Positions 21,720-34,330 are shown, counted from the first letter of the stretch. The stretch: DNA of 64,000 bases from Jaltomata sinuosa (GCA_003996215.1 QJPP01001783.1:579959-643958); one strand, 5' to 3'. Notes: a model not told the origin generated them from the letters alone. Program-made: numbers and translations.

Positions 21720-23692
21720 TACATATAGATATGTCAATCTCAAAAATAATAATTAAAGATTGAATAATCTAACATAAACTTATACCTGCATTGATTTATC
21801 TTTCAATTAGTTTTATTCAATTGCCTTTAACTATTGATTAAAATTAAAATATATAGTACACACTTGTATAATATGTCTTAATTGATATTTTTCATTTTAA
21901 AAAATAATTATATAAGATTAAAAATAAAAAATATGAAAAAAGAAGATAAAAAAATAATCAAATTGATAACCCATTCAATACTATTTATCTCATTCTGAAC
22001 TTTCTTCCATCATGCTGCCATCAAGTTGAGTCACCCTTCATTTTTCTTCAAAAATAGAATAGAAATAAAGAATCTTCCACCTCCACCCCTCTGTTCACCC
22101 ATTCTCCTCTTCTTCCTTTTGTTTGGTCTTTTTGTTCAAATATTTTCATGAGAAGGTATTATCAAAAATGTTAGAAAATATTGAGAAAAAAATCTTGATT
22201 TATAATCCAATTTGATATTGTAATTCAAATAATCCCTCATCATAACATATCTGAGTGTCGTTGAAAAGAATAGGACTTTTAACTCAAAGTCTGCCCTATC
22301 TAAAAAGAAGCCTATATATCTTCAATAGCGAAAAATGACAGCAAAGCTAGATATCACCAAAAAAAATTAATGTTGACAATCGTCGAAAGTGTTACTAAGA
22401 AACACTCAACAATGACCTCTTTTTCCTTTCGGACAATCGTCTTCCACTCTTCTCTCATGCATTCTCTATAAAATATTTTTTTTTTTGAGAAATAAGGTTG
22501 AAATATTTTTATTTTATTTTGAGAGATAAATAAAAAGAAGTAATCGACAACAAATTTCTTCTGCGAAGTCCATTACTGGTCGTTGCTTATGATCTAAAGA
22601 TTGTTTTACGATTATAAATCTTTGTTTTGGTAAAATTTGAGTGAGAAATCAAGAGGGGGAAAGGGTGAAAAGAATATAAGAATAAGAACAGAGCCATCGT
22701 AAGTGCCATAGAGATTTTTTATCAAGGTTGCATTGGTAATTTTGCACTACTTTTGTGTTGCAGAGTGAGGGATGCCAGATTCTAGAGTTTGCAACATAGA
22801 GATTCGATGTTTTAGATTTCTTGTTTAATCTATAGATATAACTCATAAATTCATTATTTCTTGAAAACTTTATTTTACTTTAGAATGAAGAATAAACAAA
22901 AAGAAAAAAGATTCTAGGCATTTCACAAATCTAGAAATGTTTGAGACCAAGAAATTTTTTCTTGGAGTGAGATGGTGTAGTTGTTTCTAAGAAGAGAAAA
23001 CATACAAAATTGAGGATATTTCTTTTTATAAAATTATAAAAAATAGTGTGTACCAATTTTTATTTAATGTGGATGCACAATGTTCCTACCAAACGCAAAT
23101 GCAAGTAAATAACATGGTCACAAAGTAATATAATGATTCAAGAGTTGAATATCATACCCACACAGACTTATCATTTTACTATTTATTAGATATTACTATT
23201 ATTACTTAATTAAACAAGTATTTTCACCATAAAGGTTGTTGTATTATATCTACTGCAAGAGTGTAAGCTATTTTATTTGTGTTGCAAACGTGTTAATGGG
23301 ACAACTTCACACTTTATAATTACCACAAAGGGAAGAATATTCCAAGGTTTGGATGAGGCACCAATCCTATTGCGTTATAAAACTACTATGTTTTAATCGA
23401 AATTATCACAATTGCTAATTAATCAGACAGTTAATACTCGTGGTAGTCTTCAAAAATGCTACACACCTACTCAACATAGATCATCGTCTATATTCCTATG
23501 GAATTGATCGATGAAAAATGCATATGCTTACGATATCAAATAAAATGCATCAACTAGTTGATTCCAATCTTAATCACAAATCATTACTTTGCTATTAGAA
23601 AGTTAGATCACATTTTCTTCACACTTTCTTTAATCTGACAATATCTTTCTCAAGTATGTAAATAAGATAGTAGATAAAACTCAATTGTTGGA
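21720..23692. other. Unassigned AT-rich DNA
   Basis: I saw no gene, LTR or terminal repeat in this stretch. Poly-A and poly-T runs and short open frames occur, none with a recognisable motif. It may be old intergenic DNA or a decayed non-coding repeat. It is the left flank of the LINE insertion. Confidence 0.5.
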
Positions 23693-23709
23693 TGTACAAT
23701 CAAAAAATT
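23693..23709. repeat. Left target duplication of the RTE LINE
   Basis: TGTACAATCAAAAAATT (17 bp) occurs here and, without mismatch, at 27812-27828 directly after the GTT tail. Confidence 0.9.
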
Positions 23710-24450
23710 TCTTGACCCCGGCACTGTTCATCATACATCTCAATTTCTTCATCTCAGCAACTGCTTCTTCTCCGTCCACCGGCTCCTCATCGCCGTCGCC
23801 GTCGCCGGTATCTTCAGGAGCTTCATATCTCTCTTTATGCTCAGAAGCTTCTCCTTATAAATCCAGCTCACGGCTACAACTGCCGGCTCCGGCTCCGGCG
23901 GCTTCCGACGGAAGGCTTGAGTTTTTCTTTTTCCCTCCTTTCATTCTCAGATCTTGCTCTCTTTCTCTCTTTTCTTTGTGTTTCTTGTGTATCTTCTCCT
24001 TGCAGGTCCTTTGCAACCTCAAATCCGGCTCAATTACCGGCGTCCACCGCGTTTCCGACGACCACCAAGACTCCGGCGAACAAGAAGATTCCGGCGACCA
24101 ATTTCGACACCCAATCTTGCCGGAATCCAACCACTTTAGCAAGCAGACCGTCCTTCTCTCCTCACAGCTTGACCCCGGTGACTTCTATCCCTAGGCTTTA
24201 TTTTCGTCCTCAGTTTTTTTATCGCATTCTTGATAGCCTATTTAGGTTGACATTTCTGTCATTGCTTTAACACTAGCTGTCTAGTTTTTTTTTTGCATTT
24301 TATATTGATTTTGACGTGTAGCATATTCGGGAAGCAAATTATTGGCTCTATATCGTGTTTGGTAGTGTAGTTCGTGTCTCTTGTACCTTATTTTGCTTTT
24401 CTTGTCATATAGTTGTCTAGTATAGAGTAGTTGGTGGAGTTGGTTTATCC
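23710..24450 (+). other. 5' region of the RTE LINE
   Basis: GC-richer than the flanks, with Ser/Pro-rich and Leu/Phe-rich open frames in two phases (to about 24270). One frame begins in the flanking duplication, so its start is accidental. No ORF1-type motif (esterase, RRM or zinc knuckle) is visible. I read it as 5' UTR. A diverged short ORF1 cannot be excluded. Confidence 0.5.
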
Positions 24451-27400
24451 TTGATTATAGCGCACATTTTAGTGGCTTTGGTGAATGAAGGTCGAGTAGG
24501 GTCATGTCATCGGTCGCACTCGGGTTTGGGGGCAGGGTCGGGGGTGGGGCCGGGGGCGGGGGTGAGGGGAAGGAGAGGTAAGGGGGTTAAGGGAGCACCT
24601 AGGTTGAGAAAAGGGTCTTGGAACATAGGGACTTTATCCGGAAAGTCCATAGAGCTAGTGAAGGTTCTAAGGAAGAGGAGGATTAGCATAGCGTGTGTCC
24701 AGGAGACTAAATGGGTGGGCACTAAGGCGCGAGAGGTAGATGGGTATAAGTTGTGGTACTCAGGAGGTGTGAGGAATAGGAATGGGGTAGGTATCCTAGT
24801 GGATGAGGAGTTGAGAGAGCAAGTGGTGGAGGTTAGGAGGGTCAACGATAGGTTGATGACAATTAAGTTAGTCCTTGGAGGGTCTACTTTGAACATTATT
24901 AGTGCGTACGCACCATAAGCGGGCTTAGATGAGGAGGAGAAGAAACGTTTTTGGGAGGTTTTGGACGAGGTAGTGGGAGGTTTGCCTGATACTGAGAAGC
25001 TTTTCATTGGAGGAGATTTCAATGGGCACATCAGGGCATCTTCGAGGGGTTATGACGATGTGCATGGAGGCTTTGGTTTTGGGGATAGGAATGAAGGGGG
25101 TGCCGCACTCTTGGATTTTGCTAGAGCCTTTGGGTTGAGAGTAGTTAACTCTAGTTTCCCGAAGAAGGAGGAGCACTTGGTTACCTTCCGGAGTTCGGTG
25201 GCCAAGACTCAGATAGACTTTTTGCTCCTTAGGACAGGTGATAAAGGTCTTTGTAAAGACTGTAAGGTTATCCCAAGTGAGAATCTTTCGACCCAACATA
25301 GACTCTTAGTGATGGATTTAGAGATCAAGAAGGAGAAAAAGAAGCGGATTGTGGATGACCGGCCTAGGATTAAATGGGGTAGCCTGACTATGGCCAGTGC
25401 ACTGGAAATAGGGGAGAAGTTGTTGACTAGGGGGGCTTGGGGGAGTAGTGGGGATGTGGATAATATATGGGATACGACCGCTAGTTGCATAAGGGAGACG
25501 GCTAGAGAGGTGTTGGGCGTCTCGAGAGGTCGTTCTGGCAAGCATCGAGGGGACTGGTGGTGGAATGGAGAAGTAAAAGGAAAGGTGGAGGCAAAAAAGG
25601 GGTCATATGCGAAGTTGGTAGAGAGTAAGGATGAGGAGGAGAGGCGAAAGAATAGGGAGGCGTATAAGATTTCTAGGAAGGAGGCTAAGTTAGCGGTAAC
25701 GGCAGCTAAAACGGCAGCCTTTGAAAGCTTATACGCAGCTTTAGAGGATAAAGGTGGGGATAAAAAGTTATACAGGTTAGCAAAGGCTAGAGAGAGGAGG
25801 ACTCAGGACCTTGACCAAGTGAAGTGCATCAAGGACGAAGATGGCAAAATACTAGTAGATGAGGTACTCATTAGGAGGAGATGGCAGTCTTACTTCCATG
25901 GACTCTTGAATGAAGAGGGGGACAAAAGCTTTGTGCTGGGAGATTTGGCACACTCAGAGAGGCGTCGTGACTATGATTATTGTAGCTATATAAAGGTTGA
26001 AGAGGTTAAGGTTGCGATTCGTAAGATGCGAAAGGGTAGGGTGACGGGGCCAGATGAGATTCCCGTTGATTTTTGGAAGAGCTCGGGTGAGACAGGTGTG
26101 AAGTGGCTAACCGAGTTGTTTGATGGTATTTTTAGAACGGCAAAGATGCCTGGAGCTTGGAGATGGAGCACGATGATTCCTTTGTACAAGAACAAGGGTG
26201 ATATTCAGAGTCGCAACAACTATAGGGGTATCAAATTGCTAAGCCACACTATGAAGGTCTGGGAGAGGGTGGTGGAGTTGAGTTTGAGATAGATCGTGCC
26301 TATTTCAGAGAACCAGTTCGGCTTTATGCCACGACGCTCGACTACAGAAGCTATTCATCTCCTTAGAAGACTGGTGGAGCAGTACAGGGAAAGGAAGAAG
26401 GACTTGCACATGGTGTTCATCGATCTAGAAAAGGCGTATGATAAAGTCCCTAGGGAGGTCCTTTGGAGGTGCTTGGAGGCTCGAGGTGTACCCATGGTGT
26501 ACACCAAATCAATTAATGACATGTATGAGGGGGCCAAGACTCGCGTTAGAACTGTAGAAGGAGATTCGGAGCACTTTCCCGTGTTAATGGGGTTGCACCA
26601 GGGATCGACCCTTAACCCATTTTTATTTGCCTTGGTAATGGATGTATTGACGTGACAAATACAAGGTGAGGTGCCATGGTTCATGTTATTTGCGGATGAT
26701 GTAGTTTTGGTGGACGAGACTCGCGGAGGAGTTAATGCTAAGTTGGAGGTTTGGAGAAAGACCCTCGAGTCGAAGGGGTTTAGGTTGAGCAGGACCAAGA
26801 CTGAATATATGGAGTGCAAGTTCAGTGAGGCGACTCAAGATGATGACGTAGAAGTGAAGCTGGATACACAGGTTATCCAAAAGAAAGGAAGTTTCAAGTA
26901 TCTTGGGTCTATTATCTAAGGAAATGGAGATTGATGAGGATGTCACCCATGGTATTGGTGTTGGGTGGATGAAATGGAGGCTCGCATCTGGAGTCTTGTG
27001 CGATAAGAAGGTGCTTACTAAACTTAAAGGCAAATTCTACAGAGTGGTGGTCTGACCAGCTTTGTTGTATGGAGTTGAGTGTTGGCCAGTAAAGAACTCC
27101 CATATTAAAAAGATGAAGGTGGCGGAGATGAGGATGTTACGATGGATGTGCGGGTTTACTAGGAGAGATAGGATTAGGAATGAGGATATCCGAGATAAGG
27201 TGGGTGTGGCGTCGGTGGAAGATAAGATGCGGGAAGCGAGGTTGAGATGGTTCGGACATGTGAGGAGGAGAGGCACGGATGCTCCAGTGCGGAGGTGTGA
27301 GAGGTTGGCTATGGATGGTTACAGGAGAGGACGAGGTAGACCGAAAAAGTATTGGGGAGAGGTGATTCGATAGGACATGGCGCAGTTGCAGCTTACCGAG

Positions 27401-27454
27401 GACATGAGCCTAGATAGGAAGGTGTGGAGGACGCGGATTAGGGTAGAAGAGTAG
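24451..27454 (+). pseudogene. RTE ORF: endonuclease and reverse transcriptase
   Basis: The endonuclease starts near 24607 (GSWNIGTLSGKS) with catalytic motifs VQETKW, GGDFNGH (about 25015) and TQIDFLLLR, and TQHRLLVMDLEI at its end. RT follows: GPDEIPVDFWK (about 26050), IPLYKNKGD, GFMPRRSTTEAIHL, FIDLEKAYDKVPREVLW, LHQGSTLNPFLFALVMD and the active site MLFADDVVLV (about 26690). The C-terminal block RMLRWMCGFTRRDRIR and RWFGHVRRR is typical of RTE. In-frame stops are at 24916 (TAA), 26290 (TAG), 26653 (TGA) and 26917 (TAA). A frameshift lies near 26932, then stops near 27053 (TGA) and at 27371 (TAG). The enzyme would nick target DNA and copy its RNA there. ATG 24451 is the first in frame, though the true start is uncertain. 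Confidence 0.9.
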
Positions 27455-27811
27455 TAGATAGAACTGTGTGTAGGCTAGTAGGTAGGAGTGATCGTAGTGT
27501 TACGCCTACAAGTTCCTTGTTCTTGGATTCCTCGTGGTAGTATTTTGTAGCAGTGCTCTGTTTCTGTCTGTTGTTTGTTACTACATATTACTCCCTATCG
27601 TCTCTTGTAGTTTTATCTTGTATTTTTATCCTGTATCATTGTTACGTCCTTTTTAGCCTATTTTTAGACTGCTTTGTCTTGAGCCGGGGGTCTATCGGAA
27701 ACAACCTCTCTACCTCACCTCTGAGGTGGTGGTATGGACTGCGTACACTATACCCTCCCCAGACCCCACGCTGTGGGAATACACTGGGTATGTTGTTGTT
27801 GTTGTTGTTGT
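27455..27811 (+). repeat. RTE 3' UTR and GTT microsatellite tail
   Basis: The 3' UTR contains the GTACACTATACCCTCCCCAG block and GGGAATACACTGGGTA, then a GTT repeat from 27791. This 3' end style is shared, as I recall, with tobacco-type TS SINEs, whose tails are also TTG repeats, so such SINEs may borrow this LINE's machinery. Confidence 0.75.
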
Positions 27812-27828
27812 TGTACAATCAAAAAATT
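27812..27828. repeat. Right target duplication of the RTE LINE
   Basis: An exact 17-bp match to 23693-23709. The first T overlaps the GTT tail phase, so the exact edge could shift by a base or two. Confidence 0.9.
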
Positions 27829-28186
27829 GTTCACAAGCATAAAGAAACCATTATAAATTGATAATACAAACTAAGATGTACGTATTCATCGAACAATAGT
27901 ATTCATGGCTATTACATAACCCCAAAATTAGAAGTATGTAGCTACTCATGATTCGTGTAATGACACAAGAATTCATGAATCTTACAAGAAATAATGATGA
28001 AATAAAGAAGAGAAGAAAATAAACCAGTAAGAAAATAACTTCATGCCCTAGCTCTGCTCTCTGGAATCGTCCAACCTCTTTTTCCAAATAAAAAGATCTA
28101 TATATAGTGTTCAGGAACGTCTAGGGGTTTAAACATCCAAAATTTAACCATACTAGAATAAGTTTCCAGTCATGTGCCACCCTCAC
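27829..28186. other. Unassigned flank between the LINE and T3
   Basis: AT-rich DNA of 358 bases with no recognised gene. It continues the sequence that stood left of the LINE before insertion. CTCAC (28182-28186) is the expected left target duplication of T3. Confidence 0.5.
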
Positions 28187-29572
28187 TGTAACAATCCTCA
28201 GAATGATTTTTAGCTTTTGATGTATTTTGAAATTTTTACTCCCCTTCGTAGTTATATTATGATATTTTTCATCTGCAAGAATATGTGTCACAGTTCCTGA
28301 AGTATTTGATTGGGTTCTATGTAAGTGTTTTATTTTAGAAGGTTTTGAAGTTGATATGGTTGACTGTGGTCAACATTCGAAGATTTAGATATCGCGTGAC
28401 AATTCCTCCAGTTTCGTTAGCTCTGAAATTCTATTTTTGGGACAGTAGCACTGTTGATTCAGGTTTCGAGGTACTTGGAGACATTTTAAGTGGTTAGTTG
28501 AAAAGTTAGAAGTTAAGGCATAAAGTTGACTTTGGTCAACATTCGATGATAACGACCTCTGTTTGATGTTTTGAAGATTCCATTAAGTCTAAAATATCAT
28601 TTTCAGTTGGGTAGCATATTTGATTTGTGTTCACGGAGTTATGAATGAATTTCAAAGGTCCATTTGGGGAATCTTTGAGCGTTAGTGTTGCTGTGTCTAG
28701 TGCAATTACACCTGCGACCCTTGGTCCATAACGGCGTAGTCGCTCCTACAGATCTAGGCTATCTTGGCCTTGATCGCTCCTGCGGGGTATTTGTCAAACC
28801 TGCAATGGCACAATGGCAAGAAAAGTTTTGCTTATGTGGGACCAACTAACTTGAAGGCTCATCTCTTTTGAGAAGCTTGTCCACATCTGTGGAGTCACTT
28901 GAGTGGCTTCTTTTCGCTTCTACGAACTTGCTCCTACGGGACGAGGCCTACTTCACCGAAGTCCACCTGTTAAGTGAGTTTTTATAGTTGCGGGTATTTT
29001 TGTGCTTCAGCAATGTCACAGCAGCGATGAGATTTCCGCTCTCACGGATATTGCTGTAGATATCAGTGAGGTTTTTCCCCTTTCGATGTATTCTTACATA
29101 TCTCAATTTTAGAGCTTAGGGACTCAATTTAGGGTGATTCCAAAGAGGATTTTTGAGGTTTCTTTATTGGGTAAGTTTCTTATCCTACTTTTATATATTT
29201 TCCAATGACTATTTTATAAGTTCACCTTTAAGTCTTTGTTTTTCAACTTGAAATTTTGGGGCTTTCTCAGTAAAGTTAATGAATAATTTTTTGATGATTT
29301 CAAGATCGATTTTAACTCAATTTTTGATTAAATTTCATACTTGAACTACCTTAAGCTTTGGTAACTTCCAATAAAACTTTATTTTTCCTCTCGTGGGGTT
29401 AAGGTTGAATCTGGATTAAATTTTTTGGTCCAGATTAGAACCTTAGCAATATAGGTATCGTTGAACTCGTGTTTACGTGTAGAACCTATTTTTGATAGAT
29501 TGAGCTCTTTCTGAAGCTGTTCTAAAGGAGAAAGCTCTTTTGTTATTGCGTGTATTGCATTTTGGCTTTGAG

Positions 29573-29578
29573 GTAGGT
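29573..29578 (+). promoter_or_regulatory. Splice-donor-like motif in the T3 LTR
   Basis: GAG|GTAGGT followed by TATGGTT is the same core as in T1, T2 and T7. The candidate acceptor is TTTCAATAG ending at 30925, at the start of the gag-like sequence. The implied intron is about 1.35 kb and spans the primer site. Confidence 0.4.
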
Positions 29579-30104
29579 TATGGTTTAACTTTCTTCAGAC
29601 TTTACTTGGATGAGAACTTATCGTGTAAAGCATGCTATGGGTTGGGGTGAATCTTTGAATTTTGAGTACTAAATAAGGTAGATTATTATTGTGATGCCCG
29701 AATTGGGGCTTAAATTATTTTGGGTGATAAGGAACTTAGATTCCTGGCTTGATATTGAGACTCATAGCCTATATTCGTGGATTGGTTATGCCTTTTAAAT
29801 TTTGGGCATATCTGTTGCATCTGGCTTCATTTTTACTTTTATGTTCATGCATATTCATTTATTTTATGGTACATGAAAATAATGGATTAAAAGAATAGAT
29901 TTAAAGAAATACATGATTTTGGTCTGAATTCGAGTCTGGGTCATTGATACTGATTTTAGTCTCAGTTCGAGTTTGAGTCATTAATATATTTGTAGAAGTT
30001 GGTTTGATATATGGATCTCGTGAATCCCTTATGGGTCCCATCTCGTAGCACACAACTAAAGAGGATGTATATCGGCAGGCATTGGCCATTACATGTCATT
30101 CATA

Positions 30105-30137
30105 TCATTGCATTGTATTGTATTGCATTGCATTGTC
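30105..30137 (+). repeat. ATTGC/ATTGT pentamer microsatellite in the T3 LTR
   Basis: About six consecutive 5-base units alternate ATTGC and ATTGT. A simple repeat with no evident role. Confidence 0.7.
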
Positions 30138-30725
30138 ATTTGGACTGTTGTTATGATTGGCACAAACTGTACTACTTATTAATATTGAACTACTGGGACT
30201 TTTTTATGTGCAGGGTTATTTTAGTATTCTTTATTCGATATAGTATCTAATTTAGCTCAGTCGACCTATGATGCCTACTAAGTATAAGTGGACTATACTC
30301 ACCCTTACTTTTTTGCATCCTTCTAATGTAGATCCTGGTACAAGTGTCCTCCGGGGCTAGTGTTTATGCTTCTCGATATCATTTGAAGTTGTGGTGAGAT
30401 CCTACATTCAGAGATCAACCCATCTTTCTCTATCCTTTATTTTTTTTTATCTATTTTACTCCCTCAGATAGTGTTGTATTATTCGGTTATGACATTCTGT
30501 TTGGAGTTGCTTGTACTTATAACTTCTGAGTCTTGGGGATTTTTTATTACCTTGTTCACTATCATGAGATGATGCTTTGAGACATTATTATTATTATTTA
30601 GGCATAAGGATTCTGTATTGTTTCCTTTACCTTGAGTATTTGTGGTTTATTGAGTTAGGCTTACCTACCATAGTTGTGTTGGGGCATGTACCATCATATT
30701 TCTCCCAATTTTGGGTCGTGACAAG

Positions 30726-30739
30726 TTGGTATCAGAGCC
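30726..30739 (+). promoter_or_regulatory. Primer binding site of T3
   Basis: TTGGTATCAGAGCC, two bases after the LTR end, is an unmutated match to the initiator-tRNA-Met type site. It is the best preserved primer site in the window. Confidence 0.9.
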
Positions 30740-30925
30740 AGGTTCACCAGTCTAATGGGTACAAGGGCAAATATCTAGTAGAGTCTCGCAGGTTGGTGCA
30801 ATGATGTTTATATCTATCTTCAGGAGGCTATGGGATATTTTTAGGAAAATTCTATTCTTTGACTCCTTATCTTGTGAACTATTCACTCCTTAAATTCTAA
30901 ACTTGGTATTTCATTATTTCAATAG

Positions 30926-32300
30926 ACAGCGAGGAAGAGATCAACTGCTACTAATGGTGATGTCTCTGCACTCACTGCTAGGGCTCTAGCTAGGGGTCGA
31001 GGCAGGGGTTGAGGTTGTGGCAGAGGTAGAACACATGGTGCATTGTCGATTAAGGGTCGTGCCAGGCTGCATCTCTTAAGCCAGAGGTTGAGTTTGAGGA
31101 TGAGGCTTACCAGCCAGAGGTTGTGGGGCCAACTCAAGTTCAACAGGTTTTTTTAGGCATCCCAGTATTACAAGATACTATAGTTTGGATTTTGTGTTTC
31201 TTGGAGGGTATGGCTCAGATTTGAGCTCTACCTGTCACTCTTGATGGATCCCAGACTAAAGATAGAGTCCAGCCTCCTGATTGAGTATTGATTAAGGGTT
31301 TCTAGACTCTTGGGGCATAGCCAACTACTGATGTAGGCCCATATATTAATGCTCTCTTAGTTAGACTTGTTGCTCTAACGGCTGTGGCTAGGTCAGTGAT
31401 GACAATCTAGCAGTAAAAAATGTTTGACATATTTTTTAGGTTGGGTCCTCCCAAATTTACTGGTACACTTAGGGAGAATGCATATGAGTTTTTAGTCAAT
31501 TGTTAGGAGGGGTTGCATAACCTTGATTTATTGGAGTCACGTGGTGTGGACTACACTAGTTTTCAGATGGTTGGGGCAACGAAGTAGTGGTGGAGATGTT
31601 ATCTGGATTGTAGACCAACAGGTTCTTCTCCTATGACATGGACACAATTTTTTGAGGCTTTCTTTAGGAAGTATATGCCTCGCAGCTTGAAGGAGAGTTT
31701 GAGAGATAAGTATGATGCCTTAGAGTAAGGTACTATAATAGGTACCGAGTACGAGACTAGGTTTCATGACTTTTCTAAGCATGACTTGATTGGTATTTCG
31801 TCAAAAAAAGAGTGGACTAGGAATTTTGTAAAGGGATTGAATACTCCACTTTATTTGGCTACATCGCAGTTAGTGACTACTGGTGGTACCTTTCAGCAGA
31901 TTGTGGACCATGGTAAGTGTATTGAGGGCAAGCATCGCAATGCTTATGGAGGTGGTTGCAAGATGGCTCGTAGTCATGGTGATTTCATTGGTTCATAATC
32001 CGAGGTAGAGACTTCTCAAGTAGGGGTTAGTATTATCAACATATCAGACCGGCTCAAGTAGCATTGCATATTTCTGATAGTGGTTATTCTGGCTTGAGCA
32101 CTCCAGGTGGTTAGAGTTTGGGCCAGGGATCCAGAGGCTCTCATTTTAGGTTCTTAGGCCACGACACATAATCTAGTTCATCTAGTCCATCCCATCAGCC
32201 TACTACAGGTGATAGATGCTTTGATTGGGGAGAGTTTGGTCATTACGCTTGAGAGTACCCCAAGTGGGGGTAGGGTCATCACAATAAGGTTCTCAGATGA
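30926..32300 (+). pseudogene. T3 gag
   Basis: It begins with a basic stretch (RKRSTATNGD, then RALARGRGRG and a stop). The capsid part at about 31440-31740 reads LGPPKFTGTLRENAYEFLV, then GLHNLDLLESRGVDYTSFQ, WWRCYLDCRP and FEAFFRKYMPRSLKE, with stops before WW and elsewhere. A frame of 70 codons (31786-31998) continues it. The zinc knuckle near 32215 reads CFDWGEFGHYA, then a stop and EYP: the second and last cysteines are gone. No clear start ATG remains after the acceptor-like AG at 30924-30925. Sequence type is closer to T7 than to T5. Confidence 0.75.
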
Positions 32301-32459
32301 ATACTTATAGGGAACCAACACCATAGGCTAGATGAGGTGCACAGAGTGGTAGAGTTGGATCTCCAGTTGTTAAAGGTGGAGCCTAGGTGGATCATAGTGG
32401 CAGTCGTAGAGTTAATTTTTCTAGGGTCATATGTTGTTATTATTATGTATCCCTAGGTG

Positions 32460-34330
32460 GACCTGAGACAAGGTATCTGATGTTGTTATTATAAGAATCA
32501 TTCCAGTTTCCCATCAGCCTACTTCAGTTTTATTTGATCCTTGTTCTACTTATTTATATGTGTCTGCATATTTTGCATCGGGTATTGAGATAATGTGTAA
32601 ATCACTTGTGGTTCCTATCCATATTTCTACCCTGCTAGGTGATTCTTTAGTGCTTGATTAGGTATATCGATCCTGTATTATGACTCTTTTAGGGTATGGT
32701 ACTTGGGCCAATTTGATTATTTAAGATATGGTAGATCTTGATGTTATTTTTGGTATAGATTGACTCTCTTCATATCATGCTAGTGTGTACTATCATGGCA
32801 AGACAAAAATACTTTAGTTATGCCAGGTTTACCGAGTCTGAAGTGTAAGGGTACTCAGGGTTTGTATTGTAAGAGTGTTATTTCCTTTCTTTGGGCTCAG
32901 CGAATGTCAGAAAAAGGGTGCCTTTCTTATTTGGTGTATATTCACGATACTGGTGCTGACATGCCTCCTTTGGAATAGTAAGGGTGGTGAGAGAGTTTTA
33001 GGATGTGTTTTCTATGGATCTTCCAGGTGTTTCTCCTAACCGAGACATCAATTTTTCTATTGACTTAGAGTCGAGCACTAAGCCCATTTCCATTCCTTCT
33101 TATAGGATGGATTCAACGAAGTTGAAGGAGCTAAATGACCAACTTCGGGATTTGTTGAGTAAGGGATTCATTAGACCCAGTGTTTCACCTTGGGATTCTT
33201 TGGTGTTATTTGTGAAAAAGAAGGATGGGTCTATGCGTATATGCATCGATTATCAATAGTTGAATAAGGCGACCATCAAATATAAGTATCCCTTTTTGCG
33301 CATTGATGATTTGTTTCATCAGCTTTAGGGTACTTTGGTGTTTTCAAAGATTGACTTGAGTTCAGAGTACCACTAGTTTAGGATTAGGGCTTTGGATATC
33401 CCTAGGACAGATTTCAAGACCCGGTATGGTCATTATGAGTTCTTGGTGATGTTGTTTGAGTTGACTAATGCCCCAACGACATTTATGGAGTTGATGAATG
33501 GAGTCTTTCAGCCCATCTTGATTCCTTTATGATGGTGTTCATTGATGATATCTTGGTGTATTCCAAGAATGAGGTGAATCATGTGAAACACTAGAGGATT
33601 GTGCTCCAGAGTTTGCAGGATGAAAACTTATATGCTAAGTTCTCAAAGTGTGAGTTTTGTCTTAGTTCTGTGGCATTCTTGGGACATGTTATGTCCAAGA
33701 ATGGTATTATGGTTGAACCGGTCAAAGTTGAGGCAGTTCGAGATTGGTCCATGCCTGCTTCACCTATAGAGATTAGGAGTTCTTTTGGGTTGGCTTGCTA
33801 TTATAGGCGGTTCATGCAAGGTTTATCTTCTATTGAAGCTCCATTGACCAAATTAACTCAGTAGAATATTATTTTTCAGTGGTCCGATGAGTGTGTGGAG
33901 AGCATTCAAAAGCTCAAGGTTTTACTGATTTCAACACTTATCTTGACCTTACCTGTTGAAGGTGAAGGTTTTATCGTGTATTGTTATATTTTAGGAGTTG
34001 TCCTTAGTGGTGTTTTGATGCAAAAGGAAAGGTGGTAGCTTATGCTTCGAGGCAGTTGAAGACCCATGAGAAGAATTACCCCACTCATGACTTAGAGTTA
34101 GTAGCGGTAATGTTTATTTTGAAGTTCTGGCAGCATTACTTATATGGGGTTCATTGTGAGGTGTTCATTGATCATCGTAGCCATTAGTATATTTTCAGCC
34201 AGAAGGATTTTAATTTGAGACAACGTAGGTGGTTGGAGTTGTTGAAGGACTATGATATGACTATTCTCTATTATCCGGGCAAGGCCAATGTAGTAACATA
34301 TGCCTTGAGTAGAAAAGCAGTAAGTATGGG
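32460..34330 (+). pseudogene. T3 protease, reverse transcriptase and RNase H
   Basis: Protease: FDPCSTYLYVSAYF near 32530, catalytic Asp kept, then a damaged DVIFGID. RT: SMDLPGVSPNRDINFSIDLE (from 33010), KKKDGSMRICIDY with a stop at 33257, and a decayed middle. The active-site box VFIDDILVYS (about 33537) has both Asp. YAKFSKCEFCLSSVAFLGHV then follows. RNase H: the catalytic YCDAS region is damaged (YCYILGVVLSG near 33985), then NYPTHDLELVAVMF. From 34215 the frame reads RQRRWLELLKDYDMTILYYP and GKANVVTYALSRKAVSMGTL. Stops and shifts are spread throughout. Confidence 0.8.

Larger units (their letters stand above)
23710..27811 (+). mobile_element. RTE-clade LINE with GTT tail
   Basis: A 4.1-kb non-LTR retrotransposon lies between the two 17-bp target duplications. 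It codes for an apurinic-type endonuclease followed by RT. It has no poly-A but ends in a GTT/TTG microsatellite, as RTE elements do. The 17-bp perfect duplication and readable ORF show it is far younger than T1 or T3. The ORF nevertheless has several stops and one frameshift, so the copy is inactive. Confidence 0.9.
28187..30723 (+). repeat. 5' LTR of T3
   Basis: It runs from TGTAACAATCC to GTCGTGACA, 2537 bp. No second copy is in the window, so the left edge rests on the TG start and the LTR style. It contains a GCTCCTAC-type repeat block (28742-28945), donor-like GTAAGT (29171) and GAG|GTAGGT (29573), and a pentamer tract (30105-30137). Confidence 0.7.

Noticed and set aside
22000..23692. 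Host gene in the AT-rich stretch left of the LINE
   Set aside because: Only short open frames without motifs or plausible exon structure were found.
23685..24194. A 169-codon open frame at the LINE start as a host gene or ORF1
   Set aside because: It starts in the flanking target duplication, is Ser/Pro-rich in one part and Leu/Phe-rich in another, overlaps equally long frames in other phases and shows no domain. Better read as 5' UTR.
24507..25031. Long minus-strand open frames opposite the LINE ORF (also 24925-25299 and 26355-26819)
   Set aside because: They mirror the GC-rich coding strand of the endonuclease/RT and have no recognisable protein features.
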